Counted from the first letter of the stretch, positions 53,224 to 62,738 are shown. The stretch: 64,000 nt of DNA from Sphingorhabdus sp. 109 (GCF_902506555.1 NZ_LR732707.1:458001-522000), one strand, 5' to 3'. The notes: a model not told the origin generated them from the letters alone. Translations and numbers: made by a program.

Positions 53224-53313
53224 TGGAGGTGCGTTAGGGATTCGAACCCTAGATACCATTGCTGGCATACCGCATTTCGAGTGCGGCGCTTTCGACCACT
53301 CAGCCAACGCACC
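53224..53313 (-). tRNA. tRNA-Ser (anticodon CGA)
   Basis: A 90-nt class II tRNA. The acceptor stem is GGTGCGT/ACGCACC, the D arm begins at GCTGAGTGG, and the anticodon stem is CCGCA/TGCGG with loop CTCGAAA (anticodon CGA, reading UCG). The variable arm is long (TATGCCAGCAATGGTATC) as in Ser tRNAs, and the T arm is TAGGG-TTCGAAT-CCCTA. CCA is encoded at the 3' end. Position 73 is U in this folding, whereas Ser tRNAs usually have G73. Confidence 0.95.
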
Positions 53314-53328
53314 TCATAGACGGGGCAG

Positions 53329-53357
53329 CATCTAGCGATCATCGCGCAGCGCTGCAA
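53329..53357 (-). promoter_or_regulatory. Candidate promoter of tRNA-Ser
   Basis: On the minus strand TTGCAG (53352-53357), a 17-bp spacer and TAGATG (53329-53334) give a housekeeping-like promoter 16 bp from the tRNA 5' end. Hexamers match the consensus at 4 of 6 positions each. Confidence 0.4.
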
Positions 53358-53543
53358 CCCATATTGGGATGTCGGGAAAAATCGCCGGACAATCGGGCAG
53401 GGGGGCATTTCGCGGGCCGGCTGAAACTATTGCAAAACTGCGGATAACTGGAAAGGGCTGTTGTCCTTGCAATCTCTGCTATAGGCGGTGACACCAACTT
53501 TCCGGAGCCAGAGAAGCCGAATGGCAAAGCACAGACCTCTTCC

Positions 53544-54377
53544 ATGACAGACAATTTCGCTCAATATGGCTTGCTCCTGTCCGTGCTGCTGTTCGTGATT
53601 CTCGCCGTCAGCGAGGCGCTGTTTCCGCGCCGCAAGCGTTTGCTGTCACGGGCCAGACGCTGGCGGACCAATATAGTGATCATCCTGCTGGACAGCGTTG
53701 CGCTCCGGCTGACGGGGCCGGTCGCCGCGCTCGCCGTGGCTGGCTATGCGGCGCAAAATCATATCGGGCTGTTCAACTGGACAGACTGGCCTGCATGGGT
53801 GGAAATTGCATTCGCCTTGATCCTGCTCGATCTGGCGATCTACGCGCAGCATATCGCGACCCACAAGATCCCGTTGCTATGGGCCATTCACCAGGTTCAC
53901 CATGCCGACCGCGACATCGATGTAACGACCGGAATACGCTTTCATCCGGTCGAGATCATCCTGTCGATGCTGTACAAATGCCTGTTGGTATTGCTGATCG
54001 GGCCGAGCTTGCTGGCGGTGTTTGTTTTCGCGCTCATCCTCAACCTTTGCGCGATGTTCAACCACAGCAATTTGCGGCTGCCCGGCTGGCTGGACCGACG
54101 GCTGCGCCTGTTCCTCGTCACCCCGGACATGCATCGGGTTCACCATTCGACCGTGCCCGGCGAAACCGATAGCAATTACGGTTTCAGCATCGCCCTGTGG
54201 GACCGCCTATTCGGCACCTATATCGCGCAGCCGGAAGCCGGACATGATGATATGATCATCGGTCTCGAAGAATATCAGACTGACAGTCCGGCTGATCTAT
54301 GGTGGAGCTTGGCGCTTCCGTTCCGGAAAGGCTATCGGTCGAACAAGGTCAAAAGTTACAAAAGAAATTCTACCTGA
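53544..54377 (+). CDS. Fatty acid hydroxylase/sterol desaturase family protein
   Basis: A 277-residue inner-membrane di-iron enzyme with about five helices. The histidine clusters of the superfamily are present: HIATH (103-107), HQVHH (116-120), His134 in IRFHPVE, NHSN and HRVHH (about 194-198). Members hydroxylate or desaturate fatty acids, carotenoids or hopanoid precursors. No substrate-defining neighbour is present. A further soluble tail (GLEEYQTDSPADLWWSLALP) is typical of the sphingomonad subgroup. It stands alone, before a lipid-rich stretch of genes. Confidence 0.9.
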   Translation: MTDNFAQYGLLLSVLLFVILAVSEALFPRRKRLLSRARRWRTNIVIILLDSVALRLTGPVAALAVAGYAAQNHIGLFNWTDWPAWVEIAFALILLDLAIYAQHIATHKIPLLWAIHQVHHADRDIDVTTGIRFHPVEIILSMLYKCLLVLLIGPSLLAVFVFALILNLCAMFNHSNLRLPGWLDRRLRLFLVTPDMHRVHHSTVPGETDSNYGFSIALWDRLFGTYIAQPEAGHDDMIIGLEEYQTDSPADLWWSLALPFRKGYRSNKVKSYKRNST

Positions 54378-54480
54378 GCCGGAAAATAGGCTAGGTTCCA
54401 AAGCGGTCAGAAGCTTCATATAGCAAGGAACATTCAAAGCCAGTCAATGCAACGACGCCCCGCCGGGCAGAAAGTTTTCC

Positions 54481-56631
54481 ATGAAAAAAATACTGATCCT
54501 TGTTCTGTTCGGCATCGCCATCGCCAGCTTCTTCTATTTCGATCTGGGCTCGCAGCTGACGCTCGCCAATCTGAAGGAACAGCAAGCCGCCTTTGACGCG
54601 CAATATCGGGCGGCGCCCTTGCTCGTTATCGGCATCTTCTTCCTGATCTATGTGGCGGCGACCGCGGCATCGCTGCCGGGCGCGCTCGTTCTGACGCTCG
54701 CGGCGGGCGCCTTGTTCGGCGTTCTAGCCGGCACGATTATCGTATCCTTCGCCTCGACAATCGGCGCGACCATCGCCTTCCTGTCGTCGCGTTATCTGTT
54801 TCGTGACACGATCAAGGCGCGTTTCGGTGACCGGCTGAAGGCAATCGACGACGGCGTCGAAAAAGACGGGCCATTCTATCTGCTGACGCTCCGTCTGGTC
54901 CCGATTTTCCCCTTCTTCCTGATCAACCTGCTGATGGGGCTCACCGCGATCAAGGCGCGCACCTTCTATATCGTCAGCCAGATCGGCATGTTGCTCGGCA
55001 CAGTGGTCTATGTGAACGCGGGGACGCAGCTCGCCAATATCGACGAGGTCAGCGATATCGGCTCGCCGGGACTGCTATTGTCCTTCGCCGCGCTCGGCAT
55101 AACGCCGTGGATCGGCAAGTGGATCGTCGGACTGATCAAGCGCCGGAAAGTCTATGCGCGCTGGACCCGACCGAAAAAATATGATCGCAATATGGTGGTG
55201 ATTGGTGCAGGTGCGGCCGGTCTGGTCTCCTCTTATATTGCGGCCACGGTCAAAGCCAAGGTGACGCTGGTCGAAGCATCGAAAATGGGTGGCGACTGCC
55301 TCAACTACGGCTGTGTGCCCAGCAAGGCGCTGATCAAGAGCGCCAAGGTTGCCGAGCAGATGCGCCACGGCGATGTTTATGGTCTGGACAAGGTCGAACC
55401 GACCTATAGTTTCAAGGCGGTGATGCAGCGCATTCACGGCATTATCGCGGATATCGAACCGCATGACAGCGTCGAGCGCTATACCGATCTCGGTGTCGAT
55501 GTGGTGAAGGGCTATGCGACGATTGTCGATCCGTGGACGGTCGAGATCAAGCGCGAGGACGGCGAGATGCAGAGGCTCACCACCCGCTCCATCGTCATTG
55601 CGACCGGCGGCCGGCCGTTTGTGCCCGATCTGCCCGGCCTCGATGAGGTCGGCTATGTGACCAGCGATACCTTGTGGGAAGAATTCGCGCAGATGGACGA
55701 TATTCCCGAGCGCATGATCATACTCGGCGGCGGCCCGATTGGCTGTGAATTGAGCCAGGCCTTTGCCCGGCTCGGTGCCGAGGTGGTGCAGGTGGAGCGT
55801 TCGGACCGCCTGCTGGCGCGCGAAGATGATGAAGTCGCGGAACTGGCTCTCGGTGCTCAGCAAGGCTCCGGCGTCGAAGTCTTGACCGGCCATGACGCGA
55901 TCCGTTGTGAGCTGGTGGACGGCGAGAAACGGCTGATCCTCTCTGCAGATGGCAAAGAGAAGAGCGTCGCCTTCGACGCGCTGGTGGTTGCGGTCGGACG
56001 CAGCGCGCGTCTGAACGGCTTTGGACTGGAAGAGCTGGGCATTGAAACCGACAAAACGGTGGTCACCGATGATTATCTGGCGACCCTCTATCCCAATATT
56101 TTTGCCGCCGGTGATGTGGCCGGCCCCTATCAGTTCACCCATGTCGCTTCGCATCAGGCATGGTTTGCTTCGGTCAACGCCCTGTTCGGCCAGTTCCGCA
56201 AGTTCAAGGCCGACTATCGGGTGATCCCGTGGACCACCTTCATTGATCCCGAAATTGCGAGGGTCGGCCTGAACGAGCAGGACGCCAAGGCGCAGAACAT
56301 CGCCTATGAAGTCACGACCTACCAGATGCACGAGCTGGACCGCGCGATTGCGGACAGCGCCACCACGGGATTTGTCAAAGTATTGACCCCACCGGGCAAG
56401 GACAAGATTCTGGGCGTCACTATTGTCGGCGATCATGCCGGGGAATTGCTCGCCGAATATGTGCTGGCGATGAAATATAAGCTCGGCCTCAACAAGATTT
56501 TGGGCACGATCCATACCTATCCGACCATGGCAGAGGCAAATAAATATGCCGCCGGCGAATGGAAACGGGCGCATGCGCCGCAAGGCCTGCTGCGCTGGGT
56601 CGAGCGTTATCACGACTGGATGCGCGGATGA
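54481..56631 (+). CDS. TVP38/TMEM64 domain fused to pyridine nucleotide-disulfide oxidoreductase
   Basis: A 716-residue fusion. Residues 1-220 are a TVP38/DedA-type membrane domain (LPGALVLTLAAGALFG; FLINLLMGLTAIKARTFYIV). Residues 235-716 are a flavoprotein reductase with FAD motif GAGAAG (242-247), redox-active GGDCLNYGCVPSKAL (Cys273, Cys278), NAD-binding ILGGGPIGCE, the FAD motif YPNIFAAGDVAGPYQFTH, and the dimer domain with HTYPTMAEANKYAAGEW. It resembles mercuric or dihydrolipoamide reductases but has no NmerA domain. The final His usual for lipoamide dehydrogenase is the H in GTIHTYPT. Such fusions recur in proteobacteria without a defined substrate. It overlaps the nupC-like gene by 4 bp. 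Confidence 0.92.
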   Translation: MKKILILVLFGIAIASFFYFDLGSQLTLANLKEQQAAFDAQYRAAPLLVIGIFFLIYVAATAASLPGALVLTLAAGALFGVLAGTIIVSFASTIGATIAFLSSRYLFRDTIKARFGDRLKAIDDGVEKDGPFYLLTLRLVPIFPFFLINLLMGLTAIKARTFYIVSQIGMLLGTVVYVNAGTQLANIDEVSDIGSPGLLLSFAALGITPWIGKWIVGLIKRRKVYARWTRPKKYDRNMVVIGAGAAGLVSSYIAATVKAKVTLVEASKMGGDCLNYGCVPSKALIKSAKVAEQMRHGDVYGLDKVEPTYSFKAVMQRIHGIIADIEPHDSVERYTDLGVDVVKGYATIVDPWTVEIKREDGEMQRLTTRSIVIATGGRPFVPDLPGLDEVGYVTSDTLWEEFAQMDDIPERMIILGGGPIGCELSQAFARLGAEVVQVERSDRLLAREDDEVAELALGAQQGSGVEVLTGHDAIRCELVDGEKRLILSADGKEKSVAFDALVVAVGRSARLNGFGLEELGIETDKTVVTDDYLATLYPNIFAAGDVAGPYQFTHVASHQAWFASVNALFGQFRKFKADYRVIPWTTFIDPEIARVGLNEQDAKAQNIAYEVTTYQMHELDRAIADSATTGFVKVLTPPGKDKILGVTIVGDHAGELLAEYVLAMKYKLGLNKILGTIHTYPTMAEANKYAAGEWKRAHAPQGLLRWVERYHDWMRG

Positions 56632-57896
56632 TGGCAATCTTGCAGCAAGGCCAGGGCCTGATCGGCCTGACGCTGATCCTCCTGTTCGTCTGGCTGCTGT
56701 CGGAAAACCGGCAGGCCCGGCCGAGCTGTAAATGGATCGGCGGGGCGCTGTTGCTGCAATTTGCCATTGCGCTGGTGATCGTCCGGGTGCCCTTTGTCTG
56801 GGATATCATCGGTCTCGCCAATCAGGGCGTGATGGCAATTGAAAAGGCCACGCTGGTCGGATCATCTTATATGTTCGGCTATGCCGGCGGGGCCGAATTG
56901 CCTTTTGTCCTGAAGGAAGGCGCACAGCCGCCGCTGATCATCGCCTTCCAGATATTGCCCCTCGTCATCGTTTTCTCGGCGCTGTCCGCCTTGCTGTGGC
57001 ATTGGGGCGTGCTCGCCTGGATCGTCCGCGGCCTGTCCTGGGCGCTGCGCAAGACGATGGGGGTCAGCGGCGTGGTCGGCCTCAGCGGCGGCGCGAATAT
57101 CTTCCTCGGCGTGGTAGAATCGCCGCTGGTGTTGCGCGCCTATTTCGAGAAGATGAGCCGGGCGGAGCTGTTCATGGTGATGGTGCTGGCCATGTCGACC
57201 ATTTCTGGCGCAATACTGGTTCTCTACGCCTCGACCCTGTCCGCCACCGTGCCCAATGCGGTTGGCCATATGATCTCCGCATCGCTGATCTCGCTGCCGG
57301 CCGCGATATTGCTGGCTCGCCTGATGGTACCGGGCAATGGGAAGACTGAGACTGGTAACGAGCAGCCGGGACTCAAATATGACGGCAGTATCGATGCCAT
57401 TGTGCGCGGCACGATGGAAGGTGTGCAGGTGTTTCTGGCAGTAATCGGCATCATCCTTGTGGTGTTTGCGCTAGTCGCGCTGGTCGACCAGATATTGACG
57501 ATATTGCCCTATGTCGACGGTCAGGCGGTGACGATCAGACGCGCTTTCGGCTGGCTGTTCGCACCGCTGATGTGGACGTTGGGCGTGCCTTGGGATCAGG
57601 CGCCGGCTGCCGGTGCGTTGATGGGCACCAAGACCATCCTCAACGAATATGTCGCCTATCTCGATCTCTCCGCGCTGCCGGAAGGAACCTTCGATCCGCG
57701 CAGCCAGTTGATTGTCGTCTATGCCTTGTGCGGTTTCGCCAATCTTGCCAGCGTCGGCCTGCTCGTTTCGACGATCGGAACGCTCGCGCCATCACGCCGG
57801 GTTGAGGTCGCGGGGCTGGGCATGAAAAGCTGGATCGCCGGCAATTGCGCCACCGCAATGACTGGCGCGGTGATCGGCCTGATTACCTTTTCCTAA
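56628..57896 (+). CDS. nupC: NupC family concentrative nucleoside transporter
   Basis: A 422-residue CNT-type H+ or Na+-coupled nucleoside symporter with about 10 helices. Characteristic blocks are GGANIFLGVVESPLVLRAYF, MVLAMSTISGAILVLYASTL, PWDQAPAAGALMGTKTILNE and VYALCGFANLASVGL. The start ATG (56628) overlaps the preceding stop (ATGA), so it is co-translated with the reductase fusion, an unexpected pairing. The C-terminus is normal. Nucleoside specificity cannot be read from sequence. Confidence 0.92.
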   Translation: MMAILQQGQGLIGLTLILLFVWLLSENRQARPSCKWIGGALLLQFAIALVIVRVPFVWDIIGLANQGVMAIEKATLVGSSYMFGYAGGAELPFVLKEGAQPPLIIAFQILPLVIVFSALSALLWHWGVLAWIVRGLSWALRKTMGVSGVVGLSGGANIFLGVVESPLVLRAYFEKMSRAELFMVMVLAMSTISGAILVLYASTLSATVPNAVGHMISASLISLPAAILLARLMVPGNGKTETGNEQPGLKYDGSIDAIVRGTMEGVQVFLAVIGIILVVFALVALVDQILTILPYVDGQAVTIRRAFGWLFAPLMWTLGVPWDQAPAAGALMGTKTILNEYVAYLDLSALPEGTFDPRSQLIVVYALCGFANLASVGLLVSTIGTLAPSRRVEVAGLGMKSWIAGNCATAMTGAVIGLITFS

Positions 57897-57905
57897 GGAA
57901 CGGAG

Positions 57906-58508
57906 ATGCTGGATTCCAAGATAAGACCGCTGATAGATCCACCGCTCAATGCAATAGGCAAGAATCTGGCACGAGGGGGCGTTACTGCCAACCAGGTTAC
58001 TCTTGCCGGCGCGCTGCTGGGTGTCACCGCCGGTATCGCGATCGGTTATCAGCACTATCTTTTGGCGCTCGCGCTGGTGCTTTTGAGCCGTATCCTCGAC
58101 GGTCTCGACGGCGCCGTTGCGCGCGCCACAAGCCAGTCCGATTTTGGCGGCTATATTGATATCGTCGCTGATTTTGCCTTTTACGTCGCGGTCCCGCTCG
58201 GCTTCGGCTTTGCTGACCCGACAAATCTCCCCTTAGCGATGGTCCTGATCGCAAGCTTCACCCTCACCGGGATCAGTTTTCTTGCTTATGCAGTAATGGC
58301 CGCGAAAGCGGGTCGCGAAACCGAGGCGCATGGCAAGAAGAGCTTCTTCTACAATAGCGGCCTCGCAGAGGGGACCGAAACCATTGCAGCCTTCGTGCTG
58401 ATGTGTTTGCTACCGCACTATTTTGGCGCGATTGCAGCGGTCTATTCGTTTATGTGCGTGATCACCGTGGTTCAGCGGACGATTGCCGCGAAAATGGACT
58501 TTCCCTGA
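57906..58508 (+). CDS. CDP-alcohol phosphatidyltransferase family protein
   Basis: A 200-residue inner-membrane enzyme with six helices and the complete CDP-alcohol signature DxxDGxxAR...GxxxDxxxD (Asp65, Asp68, Gly69, Ala72, Arg73, Gly81, Asp85, Asp89). Such enzymes join a CDP-alcohol (usually CDP-diacylglycerol) to a second alcohol. The acceptor (glycerol-3-P, inositol, choline or other) is not evident. The N-terminus is hydrophilic with GVTANQVTLAG, as in small bacterial members. It lies 9 bp after nupC, so it belongs to the same transcription unit. Confidence 0.92.
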   Translation: MLDSKIRPLIDPPLNAIGKNLARGGVTANQVTLAGALLGVTAGIAIGYQHYLLALALVLLSRILDGLDGAVARATSQSDFGGYIDIVADFAFYVAVPLGFGFADPTNLPLAMVLIASFTLTGISFLAYAVMAAKAGRETEAHGKKSFFYNSGLAEGTETIAAFVLMCLLPHYFGAIAAVYSFMCVITVVQRTIAAKMDFP

Positions 58509-58700
58509 TCGGCCAGCGGGCGTCTGGAGAGGGGCGGTTGGCTTCTGCTACAGGCTCAGATGATCTTCATCCTTCGGTCATAGTTGAACCATAAAGGGAC
58601 TTCGACCACCGATTGTATGGTGAATCGGATTTTTCACCAATATTAGCTGGGAAATGCTGTTGTTTTTTGGCACGATAGACTTTCGGCGAAGGACATCTGC

Positions 58701-60350
58701 ATGACCAAAACTAAAACGGCTGAATATCAATCCCATTTACAAGATGTGCTGGACGCTCCGGAAGGTCCTCATATCGCTGCGCTTTTCGATTTCGATGGCA
58801 CCATAATCGCTGGCTATTCAGCTACCGCGATGTTGTGGGAAAAAATCAGACGGCGGGAAATGACCGCCGAGGAAGTCGTCGAAACGATCAATGTTATGGC
58901 GCAGTATAGCACCGGCAACATGGGTTTCTCCGGCCTGATGTCAGGCGCGGCGAAATTTATGAAGGGTGTGACCGAGGACAGCTATTTCGAATTTGGCGAA
59001 GAGCTTTATGAAAAACATATCGCGCGCAAGGTCTATCCCGAAGCCCGGGCGCTGATCGAAGCCCATCGCGCCAAGGGGCATACGATCGCGATTGTGTCCT
59101 CTGCCACCATCTACCAGATCGAACCCACCGCGCGAGACCTCGACATCGAACATGTGCTTTGTTCGCAATATGAAGTCGAGAATGGCGAATTTACCGGCAA
59201 TATCATCCGCCCCTTGTGCTTTGGCGAAGGCAAAGTCCTCGCAGCGGAAGGGCTTGCCGCCGAATATGGTCTGGATCTGGATCAGAGCTATTTCTATTCC
59301 GACAGCTATGACGATATCGAACTGCTCGAGCGGGTCGGCAAGCCGCGACCGCTGAACCCCAACACGAAATTGCGCGAAGCGGCTAGGGAACATGGCTGGC
59401 CGCTGGAAAAATATGAAAGCCGGGGGCAGGGCAAGCCGGTGGATTATCTTCGCACGGTCTATGCGACAGGTTCGCTGGTCGGTTCAGTCATGGCTTCGCT
59501 GCCCATCTGGGCGCTGACCGGATCGAAGCGGGAAGCGGTGAATTTTTCAACCGGTCTCTTTGGCGATATTGCCACCGCTTTGACCGGCTGCGAGCTGGAA
59601 GTGACCGGCGAGGAGAATCTCTGGACCTCGCGACCCTGCATCTTTGTCTTCAACCATCAGAGCAAGGCGGATGTCATGATCCTCGCCAAGCTTATTCGCC
59701 GGGACATGGGCGGTGTGGCCAAGAAAGAGGTGCGTGACACACCAGTGATCGGCAAGCTGATGGAACTGGCGGGTACGGTTTTCATTGACCGGGCCAATGC
59801 CGGTAGCGCGATCAAGGCGATGGCACCATTGATCGACGCGGTGAAAATTGATGGCAAGTCCATCGTAATCGCGCCGGAAGGCACGCGCACGCTTTCGCCG
59901 AAGCTGGGGCCATTCAAGAAAGGCGCTTTTCATATGGCGATCCAGGCGGGTGTACCGATGGTGCCGATTGTCATCCACAATGCGGGAGATGTTGCCCCCA
60001 AGAATGAATTTCTAATGCGTCCCGCCAAGGTCCGCGTCGACGTGTTGCCGGCCGTCGATACCAGCAAATGGACGAGCCGGACGTTGAACGAGCATGTTGC
60101 GGAGGTGCGGGGCATGTTCCTTGAAGCTCTCGGGCAGACGGAAGAAGAGGATGCGCTGGAGGCACTGGTGAATGAGGAGCGGGCGCCTCAAAAAAAGACG
60201 GTGGCGCGAAAGAAACCCGCCAGCCGCAAGGCCGGGACCAAAAAGACGGTAACAAAAAAGCCTGTTGCCAAGAGGCCCGCCAGTCGATCTACCCCGTCGG
60301 ACAAGCCTGCAGCCCGAAAGTCGTCAAAAAAAATGAAAGCGGCTGAATAG
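58701..60350 (+). CDS. HAD-IB phosphatase / 1-acylglycerol-3-phosphate acyltransferase fusion
   Basis: A 549-residue fusion. Residues 20-240 are a HAD-IB phosphatase with nucleophile motif DFDGT (30-34), SSATIYQIEP and DSYDDIELL (201-209). Residues 290-480 are a PlsC-type acyltransferase with catalytic NHQSKAD (His319, Asp324) and the phosphate-binding EGTRT (393-397). The last 55 residues form a Lys/Ala/Pro-rich tail (KKPASRKAGTKKTVTKK) of histone-like character. Mycobacterial PlsC (Rv2483c) has the same two-domain plan. It could convert lysophosphatidate to phosphatidate and then dephosphorylate it, but the HAD substrate is unproven. Confidence 0.93.
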   Translation: MTKTKTAEYQSHLQDVLDAPEGPHIAALFDFDGTIIAGYSATAMLWEKIRRREMTAEEVVETINVMAQYSTGNMGFSGLMSGAAKFMKGVTEDSYFEFGEELYEKHIARKVYPEARALIEAHRAKGHTIAIVSSATIYQIEPTARDLDIEHVLCSQYEVENGEFTGNIIRPLCFGEGKVLAAEGLAAEYGLDLDQSYFYSDSYDDIELLERVGKPRPLNPNTKLREAAREHGWPLEKYESRGQGKPVDYLRTVYATGSLVGSVMASLPIWALTGSKREAVNFSTGLFGDIATALTGCELEVTGEENLWTSRPCIFVFNHQSKADVMILAKLIRRDMGGVAKKEVRDTPVIGKLMELAGTVFIDRANAGSAIKAMAPLIDAVKIDGKSIVIAPEGTRTLSPKLGPFKKGAFHMAIQAGVPMVPIVIHNAGDVAPKNEFLMRPAKVRVDVLPAVDTSKWTSRTLNEHVAEVRGMFLEALGQTEEEDALEALVNEERAPQKKTVARKKPASRKAGTKKTVTKKPVAKRPASRSTPSDKPAARKSSKKMKAAE

Positions 60351-60370
60351 GCTCAATTCGAGGAGTGGGG

Positions 60371-62713
60371 ATGGACGAAGCAGCGCAAATAGCAAATTCC
60401 GGTCCGCTGCTGGCGCAAGGATCCAAGCTATTTGTCATTGACGCGCGCAATGGCGTCGAGCGGCGCTATCTGCTCAACTGGATAAAGACCACGATGCCCG
60501 GCATCGGACCAGACGAGGCGCTCAACTGGGTCAGTTTGCCGATATCCGACGAACGGGCCAAAATGCGCCTCGGCCGTCTCGAGGAAAAGCTAAGGGAAAG
60601 TCCGGATACGCTCGTCGTTCCCGTCCGTATCGCATGGCGGATTCCCGATTTCGAGAAAAGTCGTGCCGTCAAGATGCGCCATGTCATTTTCGGAGACCCG
60701 CGCAATCCCGGCGCTTTTCGCGCCCGATCCATCCTTTTGCGTAACAAGCGCCGGGCCCAATGCCTGATCGGACAACCCGCAACCATCGGCGAGCTGAACC
60801 AGAATTTTGCCGAACTCAGCAAGGACTATGACCAGACCGACAATAGGGAATTCGCTGCCTTTGTCGTGCGTCAGGCCGGCCTGGTTCTGGATATTGCCGA
60901 GCGCGGATTGCGCGGCCGGCGTTACAAGGTGCCGCGGCATGTCGCAGACGGCCTGCGCAGTGATGCGCGCTTCCGCGCCGCGATGACACAACTGGCGAGA
61001 GAGCGCGGCGAGAGCGAAGCGGTACTGCATGAGCAAGCCGCCAAATATATGAAGGAGCTGATCGCACGGCCCAGCCCGCTCTTTATCGACATGAAGGCGA
61101 AGCTCGACCGGTTCATGCTGTCGCAGGGCTATGACGACGAGGTGGTCTTTAACCGCAAGGAACTGACCCGCTTGCGCCAGACCATGCGGGAACATCCGAC
61201 TTTGCTGCTGTTTACCCACAAGACCTATATCGACGGTGTGACCGCCACCGACCTGGCCTACCAGAATGACTTGCCGCTCATTCATCTGTTCGGCGGCATC
61301 AATCTGGACTTTTTCGGCCTGGGCTTCATGCTGCGCCGTGCCGGCACCATTTTCATCCGCCGCAGTTTCGAGAATAATCCGGTCTACAAGCTCGTTCTTC
61401 GCTATTATGTCAGCTACCTGCTGGAAAAACGCTTCCCGATGACCTGGGCTTTCGAGGGCACGCGCTCGCGGCTCGGCAAGCTGATGCCGCCGCGTTATGG
61501 TCTCCTGAAATATGTCATGGACAGCGCACATAGTAACGACATCGAAAACGTCCATATCATCCCGGTGGTCACCAGTTTCGACCTGATCCGGGATGTCGAG
61601 GAATATGCCAGCGAGCAGACCGGCCGGATCAAGAAGCCGGAATCACTAAGCTGGTTCATCGGCTATCTCCGTAGCCTGCGCGAACCGATGGGCAAGGTCT
61701 ATGTCGATTTTGGCGAACCCGTCGTGGTCAGCAAGGCGCCGGATCCCAACGACCGGCTGGCTCTGTCGAAAATGGCGTTTGAGGTCGCGGTGCAGGCCAA
61801 CCGGGCCACGCCGCTCACCCTGACTTCGTTGATGTGCCTGTGCCTGCTGGGCACTGCGCCGCGCGCGATGACGGAAGAAGAATTGCGTGCGGTGATCAAC
61901 TTTCTGGTCGGCTGGGCCCGGGAACGGAATATTCGCATGAGCGAAGATCTGACCGATGAAAATCTGGAAGGGGTGCAACGCGTTATCGAGACGCTGGTCA
62001 ACAACGGTCTGCTTGTGCGCTACGACAAGGGCTCGACGCTGGTTTACGCGATCGAGCCGGCCCAGCATCCGATTGCCAGCTATTATCGAAATACGATCAT
62101 TCATCATTTTCTCGACAAGGCGATCATTGAATTGTCGGTCCTGAAAGCGCGCGAGGTCAGCGATCGCAACGCTGCCGAGGTGTTCTGGGAAGAAACTGAC
62201 AGACTTCGCGATCTGTTCAAGTTTGAATTCTTTTACCCCGAGAAGCAGCAATATCGCGAGAATTTGAAAGCCGAACTGCAGCGTGCCGACCCGGACTGGG
62301 AAGCGAAACTGGAGGAAGGAGGCGTCAAGCTGACCAGTCTTACCAACCGTTTTCAGCCGCTGATCGGTCACGCCGTATTTCTGCCATTTGTAGAGGCCTA
62401 CACCATCGTTCTGGATATTTTGTCGCGGCTGGAGCCCGGCGATGCCATCGACAAGAAAAGCTGTGTGGAAACGGCGTTGAAAGAAGGTCGGCAGGCCTAT
62501 CTTCTCCGCCGCATCACCAGCGAATCTTCGATCGGAAAAATCCTGTTTGAGAACGGCTTCAGAATGGCGGCGGGGCTTGGGCTGACCGGGGAGACCACTC
62601 CCGAGACGATAGCCGAACGCAAGGCTTTGTTGCGAAAATTCAGAGCGCTGTCGCGGCGCATGGAAAAGTCCCGGCTCGAGCTGCTTGTTCTCGCCGACAA
62701 GATATTTGAATGA
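60371..62713 (+). CDS. Glycerol-3-phosphate acyltransferase, PlsB-like
   Basis: A 780-residue protein of the PlsB/DHAPAT type. The acyltransferase motifs are FTHKTYIDGV (281-290, His283 and Asp288), FGGINLDFFGLGFMLRRAG and FEGTRSRLGK (361-370). The N-terminal 270 residues and the long C-terminal helical domain match PlsB2-like enzymes. It adds the first acyl chain to glycerol 3-phosphate. The start at 60371 (GAGGAG 5 bp before) is preferred to GTG two codons upstream. Together with the flanking genes it could make phosphatidic acid and triacylglycerol. Confidence 0.9.
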   Translation: MDEAAQIANSGPLLAQGSKLFVIDARNGVERRYLLNWIKTTMPGIGPDEALNWVSLPISDERAKMRLGRLEEKLRESPDTLVVPVRIAWRIPDFEKSRAVKMRHVIFGDPRNPGAFRARSILLRNKRRAQCLIGQPATIGELNQNFAELSKDYDQTDNREFAAFVVRQAGLVLDIAERGLRGRRYKVPRHVADGLRSDARFRAAMTQLARERGESEAVLHEQAAKYMKELIARPSPLFIDMKAKLDRFMLSQGYDDEVVFNRKELTRLRQTMREHPTLLLFTHKTYIDGVTATDLAYQNDLPLIHLFGGINLDFFGLGFMLRRAGTIFIRRSFENNPVYKLVLRYYVSYLLEKRFPMTWAFEGTRSRLGKLMPPRYGLLKYVMDSAHSNDIENVHIIPVVTSFDLIRDVEEYASEQTGRIKKPESLSWFIGYLRSLREPMGKVYVDFGEPVVVSKAPDPNDRLALSKMAFEVAVQANRATPLTLTSLMCLCLLGTAPRAMTEEELRAVINFLVGWARERNIRMSEDLTDENLEGVQRVIETLVNNGLLVRYDKGSTLVYAIEPAQHPIASYYRNTIIHHFLDKAIIELSVLKAREVSDRNAAEVFWEETDRLRDLFKFEFFYPEKQQYRENLKAELQRADPDWEAKLEEGGVKLTSLTNRFQPLIGHAVFLPFVEAYTIVLDILSRLEPGDAIDKKSCVETALKEGRQAYLLRRITSESSIGKILFENGFRMAAGLGLTGETTPETIAERKALLRKFRALSRRMEKSRLELLVLADKIFE

Positions 62714-62738
62714 TCGTGCTGTCGAAAGGACCTGATCG

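Noticed and set aside
55075-56637. 520-codon minus-strand frame opposite the TVP38-reductase fusion
   Set aside because: Antisense to intact FAD and NAD motifs; composition is that of a complement of coding DNA.
58655-58680. Sigma54-like promoter (TGGCACG) before the HAD-PlsC gene, also at about 43075
   Set aside because: The GC of the -12 element is not at the required distance in either case.
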